26,863 bases of DNA from a virus. Where the stretch lies: positions 1-26,863 of IMG/VR virus record IMGVR_UViG_3300043464_000932, one strand, 5' to 3'. The position numbers and the translations under genes are program-made. Shown here piece after piece: positions 1 to 5,998 of the stretch (positions within the stretch are counted from its first letter, which is position 1; every line of letters starts with the position of its first letter). The notes beneath the pieces were generated by a model. The model saw only the letters and a list, made by a program, of their open reading frames with translations, was not told the DNA's origin and made no database searches.

Positions 1-223
1 CGGCCCGCCGCTGGGCGAAGTGCCGCTCACGGCACTCCCGCGCCCGCTCTGCGATCTCGTCGGGCGTCGGGTCCACGATCCGCTTGCGGTACTTGCATAC
101 CCGATCCGGTATACCGTGCTCGCGGCGCAGTTCGTGCAGCCGTTGCCGCCGGATGCCGAGGTGCGCTGCGATCACGTCAGCAGGCACCCCGGCATCCCAC
201 ATCTGGCGAAGCGTCTCGACCAT
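1..223 (-). CDS. Partial gene: small helix-turn-helix protein, 3' end beyond the window
   Basis: The reading frame opens with ATG at 221-223 and stays open for 74 codons to the window edge, so the C-terminus is missing. Its ATG overlaps the TGA of the sliding-clamp gene by one base (TGATG), which supports this start and indicates translational coupling. Residues 7-37 (MWDAGVPADVIAAHLGIRR and the following basic helix) look like a homeodomain-like or GcrA-type helix-turn-helix: a Trp-containing helix, an Ile-Ala-X-X-Leu-Gly turn, then a basic recognition helix. A second charged segment beginning TPDEIAERARECRERH follows. DNA binding is inferred; the target is unknown. It is the last member visible of the replication operon and could regulate it. 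Confidence 0.6.
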   Translation of the reverse strand, partial: MVETLRQMWDAGVPADVIAAHLGIRRQRLHELRREHGIPDRVCKYRKRIVDPTPDEIAERARECRERHFAQRRA

Positions 224-1332
224 CAGTCCTTCGCCAACGGCATGACCACGCCGGTGCAGTCGCCGCACCGGAACACCACCGCGCTCTGAGCGTCCACCGC
301 CTCGACCTCGACGGGCTCGGCCTCATCCACGCCACGCAGGAACTCGACCACGAAGCCGGGGTCGAGCGCCACGCTCGCCGTCTGGCCCGCTTCGAGCAGC
401 CCGCACGTCACGCTCGACTGCCCCGCCTCGGCACTCTGCGCCGTCAGGTGGATGCCGTTCTCCACGAACGCGAACGTCACGCCCTTCGACTGCTCACTCG
501 TCACGATGGCCGCCTGCCGCGTCGCCGCCAGGAGCTCGGCCCCGTTCACGAGCGTGGCCTTCGCGTCCCGCTCGGGGATCACGTCACGCCACCGGGGGAA
601 GCGTCCCTCGACGAGCCGGGCCGTGACCACCGTGCCGTCGATGGTCGCCACCACCTCGCTCGAGGTGGCCTCCAACTGCACCGCCCCCTCGCTGTGCGAG
701 GCGATGCTGCTGATGGTCAGGATCGCACGCGCCGGGATCAGCGTCGTGGAGTCGTCCACGGCCTGGTCCACTTCGATGCCGTAGGACGAGAGCCGCCGCC
801 CGTCCGTGCCCACAAGCGTTACCGTGCCATCCTTCACCTCGACGAGCACCGCCCCAAGGGCGAACCGGCTGCTCTCGTTGTCCGTGGCGTAGGCCACCGC
901 CTTCACGGCCCGCACGAACTGGTCGGCCGGGATGCGGCAGATCGGCTTCACGGTGGGAGTTTCCCACTGTGGGAATTCCGCCGCGTCCTCGGTGGGTAGC
1001 GTCCACGTCCCACCGCCCACGCTCACGGTGCAAGAGTTGCCGCTGGGGGCCAGCGTCACCTCGTCGCCCGACGCGGCCCCAAGGATCGCCTGAAGCCTGG
1101 CGAACGGGAGCAGCAGGGGCGCGTCGGTGTACGGCACCTCGGCCGACACCTGGAGCTCGAGATCACTCGCCGTGATCCCGCCGTTTGCCAGCAAAACGTT
1201 CAACAGGATCGGCTTCGGGCTTCGGTTGGCGACGGCCGCACGGACCGTTGCCATTGCACTTCGGAGCGTTGCGATCGGCAGGGAGATGCCAGTAGTTCGA
1301 GTCTTTCGTCGTTCCTTCGTTGCTGTTGTCAT
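223..1332 (-). CDS. dnaN: DNA polymerase III beta subunit-like sliding clamp
   Basis: A 369-residue protein of normal bacterial beta-clamp length. After a short basic leader the first clamp domain begins near residue 16 (ISLPIATLRSAMATVRAAV), followed by a core resembling the clamp pattern of a conserved strand ending in leucines (KPILLNVLL) and ASDLELQV. Mid-domain SSRFALGAVLVEV and LVGTDGRRLS match the conserved clamp segment that in bacterial DnaN reads roughly as R-x-x-L-x-G-V...ATDGHRL. The C-terminus VVMPL is the usual clamp ending. Clamps form head-to-tail rings that tether polymerase to DNA. The start is set by AAAGGA about nine bases upstream. It sits at the end of the replication gene run, so it probably serves phage DNA synthesis or diverts host polymerase. 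No clamp loader or polymerase is seen in the window. Confidence 0.9.
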   Translation of the reverse strand: MTTATKERRKTRTTGISLPIATLRSAMATVRAAVANRSPKPILLNVLLANGGITASDLELQVSAEVPYTDAPLLLPFARLQAILGAASGDEVTLAPSGNSCTVSVGGGTWTLPTEDAAEFPQWETPTVKPICRIPADQFVRAVKAVAYATDNESSRFALGAVLVEVKDGTVTLVGTDGRRLSSYGIEVDQAVDDSTTLIPARAILTISSIASHSEGAVQLEATSSEVVATIDGTVVTARLVEGRFPRWRDVIPERDAKATLVNGAELLAATRQAAIVTSEQSKGVTFAFVENGIHLTAQSAEAGQSSVTCGLLEAGQTASVALDPGFVVEFLRGVDEAEPVEVEAVDAQSAVVFRCGDCTGVVMPLAKD

Positions 1333-1444
1333 TTCTCAAGTCCTTTCGAGATTGAAGAGCCACACCAACACACACGCCAAGAACGAACGTCATGGCGTTG
1401 AGAGAAAAACCGGCGCACACAAGGGCCAACTGCGAAGCGGTCAT
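1163..1444 (-). CDS. Possible small membrane protein overlapping the clamp gene
   Basis: A 93-codon frame whose ATG overlaps the stop of the upstream 63-residue gene as ATGA, matching the coupling used across this operon. Residues 3-30 are hydrophobic and begin TASQLALVCAGFSLNAMTFV, consistent with one membrane-spanning segment followed by a charged tail with a Cys-containing stretch (APKCNGNGPCGRR). The last 56 or so codons overlap the start of the sliding-clamp gene in another frame, which is an unusually long overlap. The N-terminal part looks like real protein. The C-terminal part could be fortuitous open frame in GC-rich DNA, or the clamp could start downstream. Function unknown; a phage inner-membrane protein or spanin-like role cannot be decided. 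Confidence 0.45.
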   Translation of the reverse strand: MTASQLALVCAGFSLNAMTFVLGVCVGVALQSRKDLRNDNSNEGTTKDSNYWHLPADRNAPKCNGNGPCGRRQPKPEADPVERFAGKRRDHGE

Positions 1445-1632
1445 GCCTTGGCCTCCGTGTGCTCAATCGTTCGGGCCAGCACGATCGTGCGATCAGACAG
1501 GCGGCGAATCAGACGGGCCGCCACCATCAAGACCCACGCCGCTTCGGGCGTGGTGTCCTCACGCATCGCGTATTGCTCGCACATCACAGCCACGTCTTCA
1601 GACGCGGGATACCGGAAGTTGTCGCCTTTCAT
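1441..1632 (-). CDS. Small hypothetical protein, 63 aa
   Basis: Starts at the ATG at 1630-1632, which overlaps the stop of the replication gene (ATGA) and follows a very strong ribosome binding site, AAGGAGGAGGATTT. Longer in-frame extensions upstream would run into the replication gene and lack such a site. The product begins MKGDNFRYPASEDVAVM and is mostly helical, with a central hydrophobic stretch (AAWVLMVAARLIRRL) that is probably amphipathic and not membrane-spanning. No family recognised. Its strong translation signal, between a replication initiator and a clamp gene, suggests an abundant accessory of replication. That is inference only. Confidence 0.65.
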   Translation of the reverse strand: MKGDNFRYPASEDVAVMCEQYAMREDTTPEAAWVLMVAARLIRRLSDRTIVLARTIEHTEAKA

Positions 1633-2468
1633 AAATCCTCCTCCTTGAGTTTGATTCCTTGGGCAAGCGCGACGGCCTCCCGTGGCCGCCGGTAGGGTGC
1701 TTGCTGGTACTGATCCTTCCACGCCTTCGCAGGTGGCTTGTCATCCGGCCTGACGCCGGGCGTGCGGACGGTGCCGCCCTTGTCCTGGCAACGCTGGAGC
1801 CAGCCCACGATGAAGCGTCGCCAGTTGCGTCGGCCCGCCCGCTTCGGGTTGGCCCGCAGCCAGGCCGTGGCCTTGGCGAACTCCTGCTCGAGTACGGCAC
1901 CGGGGTACGCGGCTGCCCACTCCTGCCGGTCTGCGTCCGTGATGCCGCCCCAGCCTGCGTCAGCAGACCACGACACGGCAGGCTTCGACGGCGAGCGAGC
2001 CGCTTGCGGCTTGCTCGTCGGAACCGGCGCAGCCGGTTGTATTTCTTCTCTCTTGTCCTCTCCTCTCCTCTCCTGTGGTGACGGTGGTGCGTCACACCCC
2101 TGTGACGGTGCAGCGTCACGCGAGCGCACCCGGTAGGAATCCTGCCTGCGGGCGTGCATGGCCCGAGCCTTGGCGGCCCCCGAAAACCGGCGATCCCAGC
2201 CCTGGATGACGATGGTGCCGTTCAAAAACGACACCCAGCCGACCCGCTCAACAGCGAGCCAGAAAGCCTCGTCACCCCCGGCGACAGCCGCCACGCGCCG
2301 GGGCGTTGCCCGAATCGTGCCGTCTGACGAGTTCAGGGCAGCCCACGACCACAACTGGATGAGACGCCAGCAGACAACCTCAATAGGCAGCCCGGTTTCG
2401 TCCACCAGCTCTAGCACCTCGGGCTTCGTGCCCAGGTTGCAGTCAACGGGAATCCATTCACCAGCCAT
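1629..2468 (-). CDS. Phage replication-initiation-like protein with N-terminal winged-helix domain
   Basis: A 279-residue protein. Residues 1-95 (beginning AGEWIPVDCNLGTKPEVLEL, then a helical VVCWRLIQLWSWA and GTIVIQGWDRRF) match the N-terminal domain common in phage replication proteins related to DnaD/lambda-O type initiators: a decision helix for low-copy targets followed by a winged helix. A low-complexity linker rich in Pro, Arg and Ser covers about 100-165. A second folded part follows (ADRQEWAAAYPGAVLEQEF, then NWRRFIVGWLQRCQDK), typical of the C-terminal helicase-loader region. The stop of the upstream nuclease gene lies 11 bases inside this frame, and AAGGAG sits seven bases before its ATG. 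It probably melts or marks the origin and recruits helicase. The initiator role is inferred from the domain pattern and operon. Confidence 0.7.
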   Translation of the reverse strand: MAGEWIPVDCNLGTKPEVLELVDETGLPIEVVCWRLIQLWSWAALNSSDGTIRATPRRVAAVAGGDEAFWLAVERVGWVSFLNGTIVIQGWDRRFSGAAKARAMHARRQDSYRVRSRDAAPSQGCDAPPSPQERRGEDKREEIQPAAPVPTSKPQAARSPSKPAVSWSADAGWGGITDADRQEWAAAYPGAVLEQEFAKATAWLRANPKRAGRRNWRRFIVGWLQRCQDKGGTVRTPGVRPDDKPPAKAWKDQYQQAPYRRPREAVALAQGIKLKEEDL

Positions 2469-3093
2469 TCCGCAGCTCCTTCATCTTTCGGATCGTGCTG
2501 CACCTGGCCGACCAGCCGCGCATGCTGGGCATGTCTTCGCGGCCAGACAGTTCTCGGCCCCAGAGCCAACCAGCCAGCAGCACGACCTTCGGAACTTGAT
2601 ACGAGTCCATATGCCGCTTCGTGTGGCACTGCACATATGCCACGTCCTCGAGCGTCTTGGTGCGGCACTGCGTCAGGTGGTAGTTCAGGGCACCTTGCAC
2701 CGTGAGCACGCCACGGCACTCACTGCCCTTTACGTCCACTCGCGTGCCGTCAGCGAGCACGCAATCCACGCCGCCGTCGCCAGCCCACTTATTTGCGTTT
2801 CGCAGGGATCGCTGAGCCTTCCACGCCTTGATCCCACCACTGCCCAGCTGCTCAGACCACTTGAAAAATGCAGCCTCGCATGCAAAGCCCACCAAGTTGT
2901 TCTCGCCTAGTTCGGAGCCCCTTACTGCACGATCCAGATGAACGTCCGACCAGCCGCCGATCATGGCTTGCTGCGCGTACGGGAGAATCTCCGCACGCTC
3001 GTAGTCTGTCAGCACAACACGCTCGACGCCGTGGCCGCCTTGCCACAACGCATGCACGTCTTCGTTTGTCATCCGTAACGACTCCACGTCCAT
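2458..3093 (-). CDS. PD-(D/E)XK-type nuclease, possibly a Holliday-junction or recombination nuclease
   Basis: A 211-residue protein with a candidate PD-(D/E)XK core: an acidic residue in an early helix (E73 in LVGFACEAAFFKW), then GDGGVDCVL with D110, a short beta-turn, and RVDVKG giving D120-x-K122. Spacing and hydrophobic strands fit the restriction-endonuclease fold used by archaeal-type resolvases and phage recombination nucleases. The C-terminal half holds several Cys and a His (TQCRTKTL, YVQCHTKRHM) that may bind metal or DNA. A good site, AAGGA, precedes the ATG by eight bases. It lies between a tyrosine recombinase and the replication initiator, in the same transcription direction as the RecT-like gene. 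A role in resolving or processing recombination intermediates is therefore plausible. The exact substrate cannot be told. Confidence 0.65.
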   Translation of the reverse strand: MDVESLRMTNEDVHALWQGGHGVERVVLTDYERAEILPYAQQAMIGGWSDVHLDRAVRGSELGENNLVGFACEAAFFKWSEQLGSGGIKAWKAQRSLRNANKWAGDGGVDCVLADGTRVDVKGSECRGVLTVQGALNYHLTQCRTKTLEDVAYVQCHTKRHMDSYQVPKVVLLAGWLWGRELSGREDMPSMRGWSARCSTIRKMKELRNGW

Positions 3094-3118
3094 AGTGCGA
3101 TCCTTCGCAACTCTTGAA

Positions 3119-3940
3119 TCAGGTCAGGGCCGGTGTCCTCGGCGTGTTCTTTCGCAACTGGCTCCAATCGCAATACGCCTGCTCAAACAACGCCGGGCTG
3201 CGGTGGCCAAGGTGCAGCCTCCCCGCGCCGGGTTTCTCCATTTCGCAATGCGTGGCACCTGAGCGGCGCAGCCACTTGGAACTGCCGCCGAGCCCCTGCT
3301 TGTCGAGCAGATCCCGCATCAATCTGTGGGCTCGCCGCCGCTTGCAGGCCCAGCCGAGGATCAACCCGTTCGGGCTTTTCGCCAGCATGGCGTCGATGGC
3401 GTCCAAGCACGCGGGCGTGAGCGGCCTGGTCAGCGGGTCGCCCGTCTTGCTCTGAGTCCACGCGAGCGTGTCGCCGTCGATGTTGTCACGGCCGAACGCC
3501 ATGACATCGCCAAACCGGGCACCGCACTCGTAGGCCAGCAATATCCAGCACCGCAGGAACTGTCCGAGATCGGCCCCGCTGCGGAGCCGCTTGCCGTTGT
3601 AGTCGGCCGTGGCCTTCAGGAGTTGCTGAAGTTGGGCAACCGTCCACGCCTTCGTGGGCTTTTTGCGGGCCTTCACCGTCATCACGCCACGCGGGGCCAC
3701 GTCCACAAGTTCGGCCTCGTAGGCAAACCGCCACAGCGTCAAGAGGATCGTGCGTTCGGCACGCACGGTGGTGCTCTGCAATTGCGATGAACGCACACGC
3801 AGGTAGCGATTCACGGCATCGCTAGATATTTCGCCGCACTTGGCCGCGATCCGCTTGACGTTCGCGGCGTAATGCACCGACACAATCCGCTCGGATAGGT
3901 AGCGTTCGGCCACCTGCTGAAAAGTCTTCTTGGCTTTCAT
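3119..3940 (-). CDS. Tyrosine recombinase, altered box II (second recombinase of the window)
   Basis: A 273-residue phage-integrase-family protein. An N-terminal SAM-like core-binding domain (about 1-90) is followed by the catalytic domain. Catalytic candidates are R142 in ECGARFGDV, K165 in the beta-hairpin TQSKTGDPL, R225 in SKWLRRSGAT, H246 in LGHRS, and the nucleophile Y256 in FEQAYCDW. The usual His of the H-x-x-R box II appears to be Lys (K222), a noticeable deviation. It is short, with no extra arm-binding N-terminal domain obvious. AAAGGA and AAAGG precede the ATG. The gene lies inside the early operon, minus strand, between a hypothetical gene and the nuclease, and not beside the lysogeny control region. 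It may act in dimer resolution, circularisation or inversion, or be a second integrase. Confidence 0.85.
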   Translation of the reverse strand: MKAKKTFQQVAERYLSERIVSVHYAANVKRIAAKCGEISSDAVNRYLRVRSSQLQSTTVRAERTILLTLWRFAYEAELVDVAPRGVMTVKARKKPTKAWTVAQLQQLLKATADYNGKRLRSGADLGQFLRCWILLAYECGARFGDVMAFGRDNIDGDTLAWTQSKTGDPLTRPLTPACLDAIDAMLAKSPNGLILGWACKRRRAHRLMRDLLDKQGLGGSSKWLRRSGATHCEMEKPGAGRLHLGHRSPALFEQAYCDWSQLRKNTPRTPALT

Positions 3941-4040
3941 GCCTTTGCGTCCTTTGTGTATTGGCCCCGTGAGGTGGGGCGGCCCGCTGGTTCACTCGCC
4001 GGGAGTTTTTTTGTTTGGGCGAGCCCCAGCTGCGGTGGAT
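3941..4040 (-). other. Intergenic gap with an imperfect hairpin and a T/A run
   Basis: Hundred-base gap between the 141-residue gene and the second recombinase. It carries CTCGCC and GGCGAG arms (about 4008-4036 in plus-strand numbering, loop about 17 bases) with a seven-base A/T homopolymer in the loop. The T-run is inside the loop and does not follow the stem, so it does not meet the form of an intrinsic terminator. It may be only chance pairing. Confidence 0.2.
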
Positions 4041-4466
4041 TTACGCCTCGCCCGCTTGGCTGCCGCTCCCGTCTGCCGGGTTGCCCCCTGCGGCTGGGGC
4101 TGTTTCTTCTGCTTGATGCCCTTCCACGAGTCGTGCCACGCCATCGGCGTCTTCCTTCCAGGTTGCTGCGTCTTCCACCGTGTTCCTGGCCGCGAGCCAC
4201 GCGCTCATCAGCCTGTTGGTCCATCTGCCGTCCCACTCCTCGCCATCCAAGGCGTCGATCAACAGCACGAGGCGGGCGTGTATCCACTTCGCTTTCCTGG
4301 CGATCTGCGCGTCGGTGAGCATGGGCAGCGGGTCCGGGCCTCGACGGCCCGTAGGCTTCGGGGCGGCGCGTCGCCGCCGCTCGAAGACCTCGGGCTGCCG
4401 GGCCTCAAACTCGTTCCACTCGCGCGTTGTCGGCGGGTGGCCCTCGTTGATGCCACGTTCGCTCAT
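4041..4466 (-). CDS. Hypothetical protein, 141 aa, in recombination operon
   Basis: The ATG at 4464-4466 overlaps the TGA of the RecT-like gene (ATGA), so the two are likely co-translated. The product begins MSERGINEGHPPTTREWNEF and has a basic segment (ERRRRAAPKPTGRRG, about 29-43), a helical core with Trp residues and aliphatics (AKWIHARLVLLIDALDGEEW then WTNRLMSAWLAA), and an acidic, low-complexity tail rich in Gly, Ala, Glu and Asp. No family is recognised. A basic N-terminus plus an acidic tail is often seen in DNA- or SSB-associated proteins, and the position directly after an annealing protein suggests a recombination partner. This is inference only. Confidence 0.7.
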   Translation of the reverse strand: MSERGINEGHPPTTREWNEFEARQPEVFERRRRAAPKPTGRRGPDPLPMLTDAQIARKAKWIHARLVLLIDALDGEEWDGRWTNRLMSAWLAARNTVEDAATWKEDADGVARLVEGHQAEETAPAAGGNPADGSGSQAGEA

Positions 4467-5122
4467 CGGGCGTGTGCCTCCGCGTCGATCTCCTGGGCGT
4501 CGAAGTGCTCCACACCGTTGTCTTCGGGCTCGGCGTGCTCGAGCCGCTGCACGGCGGCTCTGGCCTGCGTCACGCGAACGGTCTGCTGCGGCCGGGCCGT
4601 TTGGTAGTCCTGTGCCTCCTCGGCAGTCACGAGGCCACGCAGGATGTCGGGGAACGCATCGCGGAGAGCGAAGCCCCTGGCCCGCAGTTGCAGCATCCGC
4701 TTCGGGTACTGCGTCCACGGTCCCGACTTGCCCCACAGGCTGGCCCGCTTGGCGTCCTCCACGGAGAACTCGACACGCACCGGGGCGTGGCCCCTCCGCT
4801 TGGCGATGCAGACCGCCTTCGGGTTGGGCGTGCCCTCGCCCTCAATCGTCTCCTCGATGCCCTCGCAGACCGGCGAGGCAAGGCAGAGAGCCTTCGCGGA
4901 GTCGCCCCAAATGCTGGGGCGGCCGTTGATGTTGGCGATGCACTGCAACGCCTGCATCGGGGCAAGGCCCAGCTCGGCACCGAAGGCGATCGCCCCGGCA
5001 CACTTCTCGGGCTGGCCCTGGTAATCCTTAGGCACAAGGCCGCTCGCGGCGGCAATCTTGCCCAGCGTCATCAAGTCGCCCACGGAAGAAACCCGCAGGC
5101 CGGTGGTCAGGTCAGTGCTCAT
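4463..5122 (-). CDS. recT: RecT-family single-strand annealing protein
   Basis: A 219-residue protein. The segment from ASGLVPKDYQGQPEKCAGAI through FGAELGLAPMQALQCIANIN, then GRPSIWGDSAKALCL, matches a recognised family of phage RecT-type recombinases: a Gly-rich ELGL...P-x-Q motif followed by ING-[RK]P-x-x-x-GD. WGKSGPWTQYPKRMLQLRAR and GFALRDAFPDILRGLV (about 130-165) are further hallmarks. RecT proteins coat single strands and anneal complementary DNA, usually with a partner exonuclease. No obvious RecE or lambda-type exonuclease is seen here; the PD-(D/E)XK protein at 2458-3093 could be the partner. The C-terminal 45 residues are acidic (AEPEDNGVEHFDAQEIDAEA), possibly an SSB- or partner-contact tail. 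A GAAAGGA site precedes the ATG. Confidence 0.78.
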   Translation of the reverse strand: MSTDLTTGLRVSSVGDLMTLGKIAAASGLVPKDYQGQPEKCAGAIAFGAELGLAPMQALQCIANINGRPSIWGDSAKALCLASPVCEGIEETIEGEGTPNPKAVCIAKRRGHAPVRVEFSVEDAKRASLWGKSGPWTQYPKRMLQLRARGFALRDAFPDILRGLVTAEEAQDYQTARPQQTVRVTQARAAVQRLEHAEPEDNGVEHFDAQEIDAEAHAR

Positions 5123-5201
5123 TCGACATTCCTTTCGTTTCTTCGTCCTTTGAAAAGCCGCTCGCCGGTCCGTCGGTCTGCGGCACGAATCGCCTCCTGC
5201 A

Positions 5202-5218
5202 CCCGGCGTCCTGCCGGG
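5202..5218. other. GC-rich hairpin between two operon genes
   Basis: Perfect six-base arms CCCGGC and GCCGGG with loop GTCCT, lying between the end of the 73-residue gene and the RecT-like gene. It is not followed by a T-run in either direction, so it does not look like a simple terminator. It may affect mRNA stability or initiation of the RecT-like gene. Confidence 0.35.
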
Positions 5219-5225
5219 GGTTTCC

Positions 5226-5447
5226 CTAATGCGTGATGTCGCTGACGGGGACGTAGAGCCACGCCCCGCCGACGTTCAGGCACATCAGCGGGCCGTCCAC
5301 CCACTCGACGTGGCCCGACCAGTGCTTGCCAGCGGTGTTGCCGCTGACGAAATCGCCATCGGCGGGCACCTGCCGGTTCACCAGACGACCGGCCGCCTCG
5401 AGCATCCCAGCCACCGCACCCGCGTACTCCCGTTCGTGAGCGTCCAT
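5226..5447 (-). CDS. Small hypothetical early protein, 73 aa
   Basis: The ATG at 5445-5447 is preceded by AGGGAGACTGAA, a good ribosome binding site. An in-frame upstream start would begin inside the promoter/operator DNA and is less likely. The first 24 residues (MDAHEREYAGAVAGMLEAAG) form an amphipathic helix. The rest is beta-rich (VSGNTAGKHWSGHVEWVDGP, then LYVPVSDI), as in a small SH3-like barrel. It is driven by its own operator-bearing promoter and begins the early operon that runs through the RecT-like gene. The small size and tight control resemble phage takeover proteins. No family is recognised. Confidence 0.65.
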   Translation of the reverse strand: MDAHEREYAGAVAGMLEAAGRLVNRQVPADGDFVSGNTAGKHWSGHVEWVDGPLMCLNVGGAWLYVPVSDITH

Positions 5448-5461
5448 TTCAGTCTCCCTTG

Positions 5462-5479
5462 TGTGCCAAGTTCGGTAGT
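5462..5479 (-). promoter_or_regulatory. Degenerate operator repeat at the transcription start of the early operon
   Basis: One of four copies of the 18-bp inverted repeat ACTACC-N6-GGTAGT; this copy reads TGTGCC-AAGTTC-GGTAGT. It keeps one perfect arm and lies just downstream of the -10 box of the promoter at 5480-5507, so a bound protein would block start or early elongation. Confidence 0.6.
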
Positions 5480-5507
5480 TCTGTACCAAAGTCGGTAGTT
5501 CGGTCAA
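5480..5507 (-). promoter_or_regulatory. Operator-containing promoter for the 73-aa gene and the recombination operon
   Basis: Read on the minus strand: -35 TTGACC (complement of 5502-5507), spacer of 16 bases, -10 TACAGA (complement of 5480-5485). The spacer holds the 18-bp inverted repeat TGTACC-AAAGTC-GGTAGT at 5482-5499, close in sequence to the perfect copy at 5671-5688. The -35 box overlaps the stop codon of the 47-residue upstream gene. With the half-degenerate copy at 5462-5479 this gives two adjacent operators. The -10 box is weak (three of six consensus bases), which fits a promoter that is off unless activated or derepressed. Confidence 0.6.
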
Positions 5508-5647
5508 CGGCAAAGTAATCCGATCACCGAAACCGCCAACTCAATTGCGTCGTGAACGGCCTTCGATGCCGGGGAATACGTTCCCAGGTCCTGGCCGATG
5601 CGGATCAGCACGAGAGCGTGCAGAGCGTTGTCCCAAGTCGGTTTCAC
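5504..5647 (-). CDS. Very small protein, 47 aa, GTG start
   Basis: GTG at 5645-5647 is placed five bases after a full AAAGGAG site. An in-frame ATG at 5660-5662 exists but lies at the predicted transcription start and before the binding site. The product begins MKPTWDNALHALVLIRIGQD, followed by GTYSPASKAVHDAIELAV. It is an amphipathic, helix-rich peptide ending in VIGLLCR. Its TGA overlaps the -35 box of the next promoter. It is driven by an operator-bearing promoter like its neighbours. Function unknown; an early switch or takeover peptide is possible. Confidence 0.55.
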   Translation of the reverse strand: MKPTWDNALHALVLIRIGQDLGTYSPASKAVHDAIELAVSVIGLLCR

Positions 5648-5668
5648 AATGACTCCTTTCATGTGGGG

Positions 5669-5696
5669 ATACTACCAAGTTCGGTAGTTCGGTCAA
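5669..5696 (-). promoter_or_regulatory. Operator-containing promoter for the 47-aa gene
   Basis: On the minus strand: -35 TTGACC (complement of 5691-5696), 16-base spacer, -10 TAGTAT (complement of 5669-5674). The spacer and the -10 are overlapped by a perfect 18-bp inverted repeat, ACTACC-AAGTTC-GGTAGT, at 5671-5688. This is the best conserved of the four copies and the likely strongest binding site. Confidence 0.7.
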
Positions 5697-5707
5697 CAGG
5701 AATTAAG

Positions 5708-5735
5708 AAAAAAATCTTTTCGGGCGTTTTCCCCG
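5708..5735 (-). terminator. Weak intrinsic-terminator-like signal after the HTH gene
   Basis: On the minus strand, a short CGGG/CCCG stem (complement of 5721-5724 and 5732-5735) is followed within a few bases by a seven-base T-run (complement of 5708-5714). It lies immediately after the stop of the 84-residue HTH gene, before the next promoter. The stem is only four base pairs, so termination would be inefficient. Confidence 0.35.
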
Positions 5736-5737
5736 TG

Positions 5738-5992
5738 CTATGCGCTCTTACGGCGGCGCTTCGGGGCGGGCTTCGAGGGCTTGTCCTTGGCCGCGTTGGA
5801 GCGGCTGGACAAGTTCTTGCGTAGGGCGACGGCCTCGGCCCGATCCACCATCCAAGTCCACTCGTTCACTTGGAAGCCGCCGAGTTTGCCCTCTCGCAGC
5901 AGGTGGCGAATCCAGCCGTCTGTGCAGCCAGCCAGATCGCAAGCCTCTGAAACGGAAACCCACTTGTTGTCGGGGGATGCCACGGTGCTCAT
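5738..5992 (-). CDS. Small helix-turn-helix DNA-binding protein (excisionase-like; candidate regulator of the operators)
   Basis: An 84-residue protein. Residues 9-60 (NKWVSVSEACDLAGCTDGWI, then RHLLREGKLGGFQV, then TWMVDRAEAVALR) match the HTH_17/MerR-like excisionase fold: a specifying helix-turn-helix, then a wing ending in a conserved hydrophobic pair. The tail is highly basic (KDKPSKPAPKRRRKS). It is transcribed opposite to the integrase, from a promoter holding one of the 18-bp repeats, so it may bind them and repress itself, or act as recombination directionality factor for the integrase, or both. The ATG falls at or within a base or two of the predicted transcription start, so its mRNA may be leaderless; GGAGG sits just before it. 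Confidence 0.75.
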   Translation of the reverse strand: MSTVASPDNKWVSVSEACDLAGCTDGWIRHLLREGKLGGFQVNEWTWMVDRAEAVALRKNLSSRSNAAKDKPSKPAPKRRRKSA

Positions 5993-5998
5993 GCCTCC

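Noticed and set aside
20-289. Plus-strand open frame at the left edge
   Set aside because: It overlaps the clamp end and the coupled HTH gene on the minus strand, which have better starts and recognisable sequence.
5119-5202. A 27-codon GTG-started frame ending in an ATGA overlap with the RecT-like gene
   Set aside because: The overlap is attractive but there is no clear ribosome site distinct from the hairpin and no recognisable sequence; too little to call.
5202-5218. Hairpin considered as an intrinsic terminator
   Set aside because: No T-run after either arm; kept only as an unassigned hairpin.
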